A stretch of DNA of 6,279 nt from Gammaproteobacteria bacterium. Its GTDB lineage: Bacteria > Pseudomonadota > Gammaproteobacteria > Pseudomonadales > Pseudohongiellaceae. The translations under genes and the position numbers were made by a program. How positions within the stretch are numbered: the stretch's first letter is position 1; each line of letters starts with the position of its first letter. The DNA is taken from assembly GCA_007571115.1 (NCBI GenBank), contig RKSA01000093.1:1-6279 (forward strand). Reading direction: 5' to 3'. This document shows, one piece after another, positions 1 through 5,521 of the stretch. The notes beneath the pieces are model-generated. The model was not told the DNA's origin. It was given only the letters and a program-made list of their open reading frames with translations, and did not search any database.

Positions 1-165
1 CGGCTTGGACAGATCGACGAGGAGGAGTGGCCGATTCTGGTCGAGGCAGCCAACACGCTGGCCGCGTCCAACATCTTTATCGACGACACCCCGGGCGCGT
101 CGGTGATGGAAATCCGCACGAAGGCCCGCCGCCCGTACGCTGAACGCGGCATCGATCTGATCCTG
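1..165 (+). pseudogene. dnaB: Internal fragment of replicative DNA helicase DnaB (truncated at both ends)
   Basis: Reading from base 1 in frame 1, about 55 codons match the RecA-like C-terminal domain of DnaB, the hexameric ATP-driven helicase that unwinds DNA at the replication fork. The tell-tale stretch is EEEWPILVEAANTL, then NIFIDDTPG, then MEIRTKARR and ERGIDLIL, which in DnaB lead into the Walker B/DYLQL segment. Here that segment is absent: after codon 163-165 the expected V-D-Y-x-Q-L is replaced by FCDIQSDR, because the DNA becomes the antisense of a dehydrogenase. The 5' part, including Walker A, lies outside the window. A proline in RRPYAERG sits where DnaB usually has a bulky hydrophobic residue. 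The frame stays open to a TAA at 439-441, but only as antisense of the next fragments. It cannot encode a working helicase as it stands. The family assignment is firm; whether this is a true pseudogene or a contig-end chimera is open. Confidence 0.75.
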
Positions 166-312
166 TTTTGTGACATCCAATCTGACCGCAGTCACGTTCT
201 CCAGTTTGTTGAGCGCTTCCATGTCCGCATCTTTGCGGGCACCGGCGTAGACAAAGTAGCCCTGTGCTGCAAGGTGCTCGGCCGCGTAACGACCGATGCC
301 GGACGTCGCGCC
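142..312 (-). pseudogene. N-terminal fragment of a short-chain dehydrogenase/reductase (SDR)
   Basis: On the - strand, in a frame without a start codon, about 57 codons read as the Rossmann-fold start of a classical SDR, an NAD(P)-dependent oxidoreductase. Visible are GATSGIG (the TGxxxGxG dinucleotide-binding loop, with the first TG replaced by SG at the junction), AAEHLAAQGYFVYAGAR (helix then beta-2 ending in the cofactor-selecting R), and ENVTAVRLDVTKQDQIDAAF (the beta-3 'LDVT' element and following helix). The NNAG motif, the S-Y-K catalytic residues and the beta-1 strand with the start codon are all missing. At its 5' side it joins the aldehyde dehydrogenase fragment in another frame; at its 3' side it merges with the DnaB fragment on the opposite strand. 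It is non-functional as seen. The motif match is clear; the original substrate is unknown. Confidence 0.75.
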
Positions 313-464
313 GCTCGCGCCGCCTCGTCGACGTCCTCGGCAGTGCCAAGGCTGATCGTCGCGAAGGGCTGCTCGGTGGCCGGATTGATGACTTCGAGCA
401 ATTCGCGCCCGGCGGGTTGCCGCCAGGCCCCATTGATGTAAAAGCTGTTGTACGACTTGAGCAT
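309..464 (-). pseudogene. 5' fragment of an aldehyde dehydrogenase gene with intact ribosome binding site
   Basis: Starting at the ATG at 464-462, about 51 codons match the N-terminus of the NAD(P)+-dependent aldehyde dehydrogenase superfamily: YNSFYINGAWRQPAG, then LLEVINPATEQPFATISLG, then AEDVDEAARAAR, the usual order in this family of roughly 480 residues. The start is supported by AGGAG (476-472) seven bases upstream. Similarity ends in the GC-rich stretch near 306-318. The expected continuation (RAF...W and onward through the catalytic Glu and Cys) is replaced by SDR sequence in a different frame, so the open frame runs on to a stop near 192 with unrelated residues. More than 85% of the enzyme, including all catalytic residues, is missing. 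The 5' end looks intact and could still be transcribed and translated into a short dead product. It lies downstream of the GST gene on the same strand. Confidence 0.78.
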
Positions 465-474
465 CGCCTCGCTC

Positions 475-515
475 CTGAATCCTCGCTGAACTCTTGCTGA
501 ACTCTTGCTGAACCG
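475..515. repeat. 11-bp direct tandem repeat, about 3.5 copies
   Basis: The + strand carries CTGAATCCTCG (475-485), CTGAACTCTTG (486-496), CTGAACTCTTG (497-507) and a partial fourth unit beginning at 508. Units two and three are identical; the first is a diverged copy. The array overlaps the ribosome binding site of the aldehyde dehydrogenase fragment and runs through its 5' leader. Unit number could vary by replication slippage; a regulatory role is not shown. Confidence 0.75.
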
Positions 516-522
516 TTTTCGG

Positions 523-558
523 CTGCCGTGGCGGAGCGAGCCAATCCGCCGTCGGCAG
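523..558. other. Strong two-part hairpin between the GST gene and the aldehyde dehydrogenase fragment
   Basis: CTGCCG (523-528) pairs with CGGCAG (553-558) and, nested inside, GGCGGA (530-535) pairs with TCCGCC (545-550), giving 12 GC-rich base pairs with a small internal loop (T opposite GT) and a 9-base apical loop. It lies about 75 bases past the GST stop on that gene's strand. Neither strand has a T-run after it, so it is not a canonical intrinsic terminator. It could protect the 3' end of the GST transcript or act as a Rho-linked or processing structure. Confidence 0.55.
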
Positions 559-633
559 GCCATCCAGTATACTGGCAACAAGCTGCCGATTCTGGCCGGT
601 TCGCGATAGCGTCACGCAGAGCCGAAGCCTGGC

Positions 634-1260
634 TCAGGCCATCACCGCCAGCGCGCGCTGGCAGGCAGGCCGGCGGTAATGGCGCTCGCGCAAGTCGATA
701 TGCTTTTGCGGCAGCTCGAACTCGAAGCGCATCGCCCAGTCGAAAGTCTGGGCAAGCAGGATGTCGGCGAGCGTGAAAGCCTTGCCGACTGCGTATTCGC
801 CGTCGCCGAGCAGGTGATCGAGCGCCTGCAGCGCCTTGGCGAACTCGAATTTCGCGGTTTCGAACATTTGCGGGATGCGTTGCCCCTTGGGCAGCGCGAA
901 CCAGTGCTTGCCCTTGTTCCACAGGGGCTGTTCGAGTTCGGCGAGGACGAAGCAGGCAAGCTCGTCGATGCGGGCATAGACATCCATGCTGGCGTTCGGC
1001 AACAGCCCCGACTCGGGTGCCGAGCGCGCGATGTAGTACAGGATCGCCACGGACTCGGACAGCACCAGGTCGCCGTCGACGAGAGTCGGCACCTTGCCTT
1101 GGGAGTTCAGGGCGAGGTAGGCGGGGTTCTTCGCGCTATCGGCAGCTTCCGCAGCGGCGCGCAAGCGCACCTGGACATATTCGTATCCGAGGCCGCTTTC
1201 CTCGAGCGCCCACAGGGCGCGAAAGGAGCGCGATTGCTGAAAGCCGTAGAGCTTGAGCAT
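634..1260 (-). CDS. Glutathione S-transferase family protein
   Basis: This 208-residue cytosolic protein has the length and two-domain plan of a bacterial GST, which conjugates or transfers glutathione to electrophiles or reduces substrates with it. Residues 1-80 form the thioredoxin-like domain: MLKLYG strand, QQSRSFRALWALEE (S10 or S12 is a candidate catalytic serine), NSQGKVPTLVDGD with the cis-Pro loop, and the glutathione-gripping LSES at 67-70. The helical C-terminal domain has the N-capping segment AFTLADILLAQ near 161-171 and ends with RPACQRALA. The ATG at 1260-1258 is chosen because GAGGGAG (1274-1268) lies seven bases upstream; a second in-frame ATG two codons earlier (1266) sits too close to that site. 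The gene follows the phosphate transporter by 67 bp on the same strand and may share its transcript. The class and substrate cannot be told. Confidence in the family is high. Confidence 0.93.
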   Translation of the reverse strand: MLKLYGFQQSRSFRALWALEESGLGYEYVQVRLRAAAEAADSAKNPAYLALNSQGKVPTLVDGDLVLSESVAILYYIARSAPESGLLPNASMDVYARIDELACFVLAELEQPLWNKGKHWFALPKGQRIPQMFETAKFEFAKALQALDHLLGDGEYAVGKAFTLADILLAQTFDWAMRFEFELPQKHIDLRERHYRRPACQRALAVMA

Positions 1261-1286
1261 CTGCATTCTCCCTCTTTCTCTTCCTT

Positions 1287-1317
1287 TGGCCAAAAGTTCT
1301 GGCCAAAAGTTCTGGCC
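1287..1317. repeat. 13-bp tandem repeat forming a hairpin between the PiT and GST genes
   Basis: GGCCAAAAGTTCT occurs twice head to tail (1288-1300 and 1301-1313), followed by a third GGCC (1314-1317). TTTGGCC (1285-1291 region) and GGCCAAA (1301-1307) are inverted repeats, so the array can form a 7-bp stem with a 9-base loop, with an alternative pairing using the third GGCC. It lies just after the transporter stop codon and before the GST ribosome binding site. On the transcribed strand the stem is followed by AGG rather than a T-run, so full termination is unlikely; attenuation or differential mRNA stability between the two genes is possible. Confidence 0.6.
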
Positions 1318-1327
1318 AGGAATCACG

Positions 1328-2599
1328 TTAGCCAAAAATCGCGCGGAAGGCAAAGAAGAACACGATCGACAAGGTCGCGCCGACGGGCAAGGTGATGAGC
1401 CACGACAGGAAGATTCGACCGATCGTGCCGAGATTGAGCGCACTGACGCCTGCAGCGAGGCCGACTCCGAGCACCGCACCGACCAGGGTATGCGTGGTCG
1501 AGACGGGGATGCCGGTGCTCGAGGCGATGACCACCGTCGTCGCCGCAGCGAGTTCGGCGGCGAAGCCGCGGCTGGGCGTGAGGTGGGTGATTTTGCGGCC
1601 GATGGTCATGATGACGCGATAGCCCCAGGTCGCAAGGCCGATGATGATGCCGAAGGCGCCAAGCAGCAGGATCCAGCTCGGCACCGAAGATTCGCTGGCG
1701 AACACGCCGCCGGTCTCGACCACGCCGACCACCGCAGCAAGGGGCCCGATGGCATTGGCGACATCGTTCGAGCCATGGGCGAAAGCCATCGAGCAGGCGG
1801 TGAAAATCATCAGCACGCCGAAGACCCTTTCGAGCCGATCGACTTCGTTGCTGGCCTCCCTGAGCCGGGCCACGACGCGGCGCAGCAGCACGACGCCGAC
1901 TGCCATCGTCACCAGGCCAATGCCGGTGGCGATCAGCAAGGTCTGGAAGAGGCTGAATTCGAGGCTGGTCTTGCTCAGCCCCTTGACCATGGTCATCATC
2001 GAGATGATGAAGCCGACCAGGAAAATGTACCAGGGGACGTAACGCCGCGCGTTGGCCAGAGGGTCGTCGGTATCGAGCACGAGCTTTTGCACGCTGAGGA
2101 ACAGCGCCAGCGCGATCACTCCCGAGAACAGCGGCGAAACGACCCAGCTCGCGGCGATCGATCCGACCTTGCCCCACATCACCGAATCGATCGAGATGCC
2201 GACTGCGGCAAAGCCGATGATCGCGCCAACGATCGAATGCGTCGTCGATACCGGCCAGCCGCGATGGGACGCGATCAGCAGCCAGACTCCCGCAGCGAGC
2301 AGCGACGAAAGCATTCCATAGACGAGCAATTCAGGGTTTCCTTGCAGCCCTGAGTTTTCCAGGCTGATGATGCCGCTGCGGACGGTCTGGGTGACCTTGC
2401 CGCCGCCGAGCCAGGCGCCGGCGAACTCGAACACCATGGCGATGATGATCGCCTGCTTGATCGTGATCGCGCGCGCACCGACCGAAGTGCCCATGGCATT
2501 GGCAACATCGTTGGCGCCAACCCCCCAAGCCATGAAAAAGCCGAAAATGATGGCCATGGCGAGGAAGATCGGGCCATATTGAGCGATGATTTCAGACAT
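1328..2599 (-). CDS. pit: PiT-family inorganic phosphate transporter
   Basis: This 423-residue, very hydrophobic inner-membrane protein is a complete low-affinity phosphate symporter of the PiT family (PF01384), which takes up neutral metal-phosphate or phosphate with protons. The duplicated family signatures are both present: GANDVANAMG at 28-37 and GSNDVANAIGP at 276-286, each followed later by a PVSTTH block (GWPVSTTHSIVGAIIG at 114-129 and TGIPVSTTHTLVGAVLG at 362-378). The two homologous membrane halves flank a short charged cytoplasmic loop around 240-258 (RRVVARLREASNEVDRLER). The start ATG is backed by AGGAA (2609-2605) five bases upstream. No PhoU-like DUF47 partner gene, often adjacent in other genomes, is seen here; a GST gene follows instead. 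The 138-bp leader contains a strong hairpin. No truncation or missing motif is seen. Confidence 0.97.
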   Translation of the reverse strand: MSEIIAQYGPIFLAMAIIFGFFMAWGVGANDVANAMGTSVGARAITIKQAIIIAMVFEFAGAWLGGGKVTQTVRSGIISLENSGLQGNPELLVYGMLSSLLAAGVWLLIASHRGWPVSTTHSIVGAIIGFAAVGISIDSVMWGKVGSIAASWVVSPLFSGVIALALFLSVQKLVLDTDDPLANARRYVPWYIFLVGFIISMMTMVKGLSKTSLEFSLFQTLLIATGIGLVTMAVGVVLLRRVVARLREASNEVDRLERVFGVLMIFTACSMAFAHGSNDVANAIGPLAAVVGVVETGGVFASESSVPSWILLLGAFGIIIGLATWGYRVIMTIGRKITHLTPSRGFAAELAAATTVVIASSTGIPVSTTHTLVGAVLGVGLAAGVSALNLGTIGRIFLSWLITLPVGATLSIVFFFAFRAIFG

Positions 2600-2647
2600 G
2601 ATCGTTCCTGTTCGAAATAGCGGTGAATCTCGATGTTGCCAAGAGTC

Positions 2648-2676
2648 TTGCCGCAGGCCGTTTCCAGGCCCGGCAA
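2648..2676. promoter_or_regulatory. Bulged GC-rich hairpin in the PiT gene leader
   Basis: TTGCCG (2648-2653) pairs with CGGCAA (2671-2676), and GGCC (2656-2659) pairs with GGCC (2667-2670), making ten base pairs with a 2-base bulge and a 7-base loop. It sits about 50-77 bases upstream of the transporter ATG and about 60 bases past the stop of the deacylase gene on the same strand. It has no following T-run. It may be the 3' structure of the upstream operon or a 5'-leader element of the transporter mRNA; I match it to no known riboswitch. Confidence 0.45.
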
Positions 2677-2712
2677 AGTCGGCGGGCGCTATTAAAGCAT
2701 TGATGCTGCGCC

Positions 2713-2738
2713 CCGGCTACCATGGGGAGCCGGTTTTT
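2713..2738 (+). terminator. Intrinsic-terminator-like hairpin reading on the + strand
   Basis: CCGGCT (2713-2718) pairs with AGCCGG (2728-2733) around a 9-base loop and is followed immediately by TTTTT (2734-2738), the form of a Rho-independent terminator for + strand transcription. On the - strand the same stem is preceded, not followed, by the A/T run, so as a terminator for the deacylase gene it would lack a U-tract. No + strand gene ends nearby, so its likely use, if any, is to stop antisense transcription entering the 3' end of the deacylase gene. The stem is short. Confidence 0.4.
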
Positions 2739-3802
2739 CACGCTTCTGCGAGATAGAACATGCAATCCCTGCGCGCGATTTCCGGGTTCGTGGTCACCAT
2801 GAACAGTTTCAGCTTGCGTCGCGGGTAGAGCCGACCTTCGGCGAGGCGGAAGTAGTCGCCTGCCGGCACCAGCCCTTCGGCGTTGCGAACGTGTACATGG
2901 TCTTCGAGGGCGCCGGTTGCGAAACCGAGCAAGGTATCGCTGCCGACATGGCCGAAGTTGTGATTTTCCACCGAAGGCAGCAAGGTGACGCCGTGCTCGA
3001 GCAGCCCATGCTCGCCGTAGGCGATGGCGCTGCCCGCGGCGAGTTCGAGGCGCATCGGATGATGGAAGAATTCGAGCGACATCTCGGCCGGGTTCGCCTC
3101 GAGCACGTTGTCGGAAGTGAAAAAGCGTGTCAGCCCCTCGCCGGCGAGCAGGATCGATTCGCGATCCTCGGCGCCGCCGCATTCGATCGTGACGATGGGC
3201 ATCTCGGGGCAAGTCCGCTCCATCAGCGAACCGAGCCGCAAATCGGTGACGATCATTCGCTGGGTGAACAGCGAGATGAGTGCAGCCTCGCTTGGCGCCA
3301 TGACCGTGCTGATGCCGAAAGACGGGCTTGAACCCGAAGTGTTGTGGATGTCGACGATGCATTCGGGCCTGGCTTCCTCGATCAGCATCATCATTTCGCA
3401 GGCGAGCCGGTCGACTTCGGTGTTCCCGTAAGGCGTCGCGAAACAGCGATTTAGATCCTTGGCATGGGGCAGCATGCGATAGACGAAACCCGGCGCTTGC
3501 TTGGCGGCATCGACCGCCGGAATGAAACAGAGCATATTGACCGCAGGCCGTAGCCCGAGCCGCAGCAACTCGTGCAAGGCGTGCAGGCCGCTGGGCTCGT
3601 TGCCGTGCATCAAGGTGGCGATCGCCCGGCAGCGCTCGGGGTTGTTGCCAGTGAGGTGGATGCACGTCGGGCCGTGCAGGCGCTGCAGGAACTCGCTCGC
3701 GCTGCTGCCAAGCGAATGCGGGTCCGGGTCTCGCCAATGATGGAACAGGCCGCTTTGGCTCGCTGCTGGCACCCGGTCGGGGGCAATTTCCGCTATTGCC
3801 AT
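2738..3802 (-). CDS. Succinylglutamate desuccinylase/aspartoacylase-family zinc hydrolase
   Basis: This 354-residue protein belongs to the AstE/AspA branch of the M14 zinc carboxypeptidase fold, whose members hydrolyse N-acyl amino acids such as N-acetylaspartate or N-succinylglutamate. The metal and catalytic motifs are all there: HGNEPSG at 66-72 (zinc ligands H66 and E69), DLNRCF at 116-121 (substrate-carboxylate Arg), DIHNTSG at 151-157 (third ligand H153) and TIECGG at 205-210 (general base E207). No signal peptide is seen, so it is probably cytoplasmic. The frame is open far upstream, but that is antisense-phase shadow of the ligase gene. The ATG at 3802-3800 is chosen because homology-like sequence starts soon after and it overlaps the ligase stop (shared ATGGCAATAG, 10 bp), implying translational coupling; only a weak GGTGG lies upstream. 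It is not next to arginine-catabolism ast genes, so AstE function is unlikely. The substrate is unknown; it may break down what the coupled ligase makes. Confidence 0.9.
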   Translation of the reverse strand: MAIAEIAPDRVPAASQSGLFHHWRDPDPHSLGSSASEFLQRLHGPTCIHLTGNNPERCRAIATLMHGNEPSGLHALHELLRLGLRPAVNMLCFIPAVDAAKQAPGFVYRMLPHAKDLNRCFATPYGNTEVDRLACEMMMLIEEARPECIVDIHNTSGSSPSFGISTVMAPSEAALISLFTQRMIVTDLRLGSLMERTCPEMPIVTIECGGAEDRESILLAGEGLTRFFTSDNVLEANPAEMSLEFFHHPMRLELAAGSAIAYGEHGLLEHGVTLLPSVENHNFGHVGSDTLLGFATGALEDHVHVRNAEGLVPAGDYFRLAEGRLYPRRKLKLFMVTTNPEIARRDCMFYLAEA

Positions 3803-5268
3803 CGCGCCACCGGGATGTTCGCCGCGCTGTTGGCGCGATATTGCCGAAACATTTCGGTCAGCGCTTCGCGTTTGTGCAGATCGCGGCGCAATTCGGCGAC
3901 TTTTTCGAGTTGCCAGCGCGCACCGGTCCTGCGCACCGCGAGACGTTCCTCGATCACCTGGAAAAACGGTCGGAAATCGTCTTCGCGAAAACCCGTTTCG
4001 AGAAGTTTTTCCGGAACTCGCGGCAGCAGCCGTTCGAGCAGTTCCGGAACCGGGAAGTATTCGGGCTGGGACTGGGTTGCCGAAGGCCAGAACAGCTCGG
4101 CGTCGAGGCCGCTTTGCGCGGCGCGATAGAAATTGGCGACGCAATAGTTGAACGGTATCGCTGGCAGCAGCTCGCGAATGCTTCCCTGCATGACCTTGGT
4201 CAGACCGATGGCGAGCACCGCGTTGGCGAGCATGTCGACGATGCTTGGCCCCGCTGGCAAGGAGCGGAACTCGATTCGCAGATGGCCGCCGTCGCCAGGA
4301 TCGTACACCGGGCGGTTCCACAGCCAGACCGTTCCCTGATGCAGGCGCATCTCCTGCAAAGCAGGCACTGCTCCGGCCCTGACCACTGCCATCGGGTCTT
4401 CGTCGTCGCAGACCGCAAAAATCGGCCGGTACAGCATCGCGCCTTCGGCGAACAGCTCGAAGATTCCCGCGCGAATCCAGTTGTTGCCAAAGTTCACCCG
4501 AGCCGGCATCGGGTGCATCGAATCCTTGGGTCGGCAGTCGATCGATTGCTTGAACAGCGGGATTCGCGTTTCGTGCCAAAGCCGATGGCCGAACAGCGTC
4601 GGCGAATTTGCCGCCAGTGCCACCACCAGTGGCGTGATCAACTGGGCGGCGTTGTAGAAGTCGGCGTATTCGGCCGGAGGAACGCGCAAATGGATCTGGA
4701 ACGAGGTGCACGCGCCTTCCAGGGTCACGTCGTCCATGGCGAGTTGCAGGGTGTCGTCGCCGCTGATGGCGACGGTGAAAGGTCCGCCGCGGATTTCGGA
4801 AAGCTCCCGGGTCAGCGCCTCGAAGCGCGGCAGCTTGGTCATTGCCTGATAGCCCGTATCGGACTGCTGCAAGGTTGGCAGGATTCCCACCGGCACCACC
4901 GAGCCATCCCATTGCGCGGCACAGGCGTTGATTTTCGACACTGCCGCCAACGCCTCTGCCTGGGTCTGGTGGAAGCAGCGGTCGGCGATCTGGCAAGGCG
5001 TGAAATTGTATTCGAGGTTGTAGCGGTTCAGCTCGAGGGTGAGATGGGGGTCGTCGAGTTGCGCGATGATTTCCTGGTTGACGTGCAGCGGCTGGCCTTG
5101 CGAGTCGACGATGTACAATTCGAGTTCGGCGCCGAACGAAAGGTCTCCGGTGCCGAAACCGGGTCTTTGCAAAAGCGTCTCGAGGGCTTGCAGATTGCCG
5201 CGCAGCCTCGTGCCGAAGCGCTCGAACTGCTCGCTGCTGAAACTGGTAGCGGTGATTTCCCGGCCCAT
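3793..5268 (-). CDS. GCS2-family glutamate-cysteine ligase-like carboxylate-amine ligase
   Basis: This 491-residue soluble protein belongs to the GCS2 family (PF04107), ATP-dependent enzymes that join an amino-acid carboxylate (classically the gamma-carboxyl of glutamate) to an amine such as cysteine. Visible landmarks are FGAELELYIVD near 45-55 (metal/ATP-binding acidic residues), LELNRYNLEYN at 78-88, SFQIHLRV at 189-196, ALAANSP at 217-223, and HLRIEFRSLP at 329-338, the family's late acidic/arginine strand. It is longer than E. coli YbdK (about 372 residues); the extra part is mainly a charged C-terminal helical segment (about 395-491) ending in PVARW. ATG 5268 is preferred because GGGAG (5283-5279) is ten bases upstream; ATG 5277 is in frame but only one base from that site. 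It overlaps the downstream zinc deacylase by 10 bp. It could be a true gamma-glutamylcysteine synthetase, but no glutathione synthetase or ATP-grasp partner is in the window; the product is uncertain. Confidence 0.88.
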   Translation of the reverse strand: MGREITATSFSSEQFERFGTRLRGNLQALETLLQRPGFGTGDLSFGAELELYIVDSQGQPLHVNQEIIAQLDDPHLTLELNRYNLEYNFTPCQIADRCFHQTQAEALAAVSKINACAAQWDGSVVPVGILPTLQQSDTGYQAMTKLPRFEALTRELSEIRGGPFTVAISGDDTLQLAMDDVTLEGACTSFQIHLRVPPAEYADFYNAAQLITPLVVALAANSPTLFGHRLWHETRIPLFKQSIDCRPKDSMHPMPARVNFGNNWIRAGIFELFAEGAMLYRPIFAVCDDEDPMAVVRAGAVPALQEMRLHQGTVWLWNRPVYDPGDGGHLRIEFRSLPAGPSIVDMLANAVLAIGLTKVMQGSIRELLPAIPFNYCVANFYRAAQSGLDAELFWPSATQSQPEYFPVPELLERLLPRVPEKLLETGFREDDFRPFFQVIEERLAVRRTGARWQLEKVAELRRDLHKREALTEMFRQYRANSAANIPVARWQ

Positions 5269-5277
5269 TGCCGCCAT

Positions 5278-5521
5278 GCTCCCGCGTTTGCCGTGCCTTG
5301 CCGAAGGGCCGCTAGACTACCGTTTTCGCCTTGGCCCGTAAAGCTGCCGTCCCTTCGCGGGCTGCGTGGCATTCCAGGTTTGCCGAAAATTCGTTTGCGA
5401 CATGGCTCGAAATTGCTTGAAACCCCGGCCCGAACCCCCACCAAGCCCTGGCAAGCGGTGGCAGCAAGTCGGCGGAAATAGTAGCCTACGCGCTACCGCA
5501 ACGCATATGGGAGAAATTGCC
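5278..5521. promoter_or_regulatory. Divergent intergenic region between the ligase operon and the yceI pair
   Basis: Both flanking genes read outward, so promoters for each must lie here or within it. On the - strand, TTTACG followed after 17 bases by TAGTCT (about 5340-5312) is a weak sigma70-like candidate for the ligase operon. On the + strand I find no convincing -35/-10 pair for yceI; the only firm + signal is its ribosome binding site GGGAG (5509-5513). A small inverted repeat GTAGC/GCTAC (5481-5496) precedes it. No gene is supported in this stretch. Confidence 0.35.

Noticed and set aside
166..441. Possible intein in DnaB starting at the Cys codon 169-171
   Set aside because: DnaB is a known intein host, but the sequence after the Cys is the exact antisense of SDR motifs and shows no intein blocks.
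1..633. Integron cassettes or CRISPR-like array as explanation of the fragments and repeats
   Set aside because: No attC-type core sites, integrase or regularly spaced repeat-spacer units are seen; the repeats are short, contiguous and few.
1267..1479. Upstream extension of the GST frame to 281 residues
   Set aside because: It crosses the repeat region and the 3' end of the transporter gene, and a proper ribosome binding site sits just before the 208-residue form.
1253..2353. 366-codon + strand open frame opposite the phosphate transporter
   Set aside because: Its composition (repetitive D, R, H, G, E) is the complement of hydrophobic membrane codons; the transporter on the other strand has full family motifs.
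3803..4996. Upstream extension of the deacylase frame to a 752-residue protein
   Set aside because: The added residues are low-motif Arg/Ser/Ala-rich sequence in another frame of the ligase gene; the deacylase is complete from 3802.
3796..5481. 561-codon + strand open frame opposite the GCS2 ligase gene
   Set aside because: It is rich in Arg, His, Gln and Val with no family motif, has no ribosome binding site, and is the antisense of a well-supported gene. GC-rich coding DNA commonly leaves such frames open.
5481..5496. GTAGC/GCTAC inverted repeat upstream of yceI as an operator
   Set aside because: Five-base arms are expected by chance and match no regulator site I can name; noted only within the intergenic entry.
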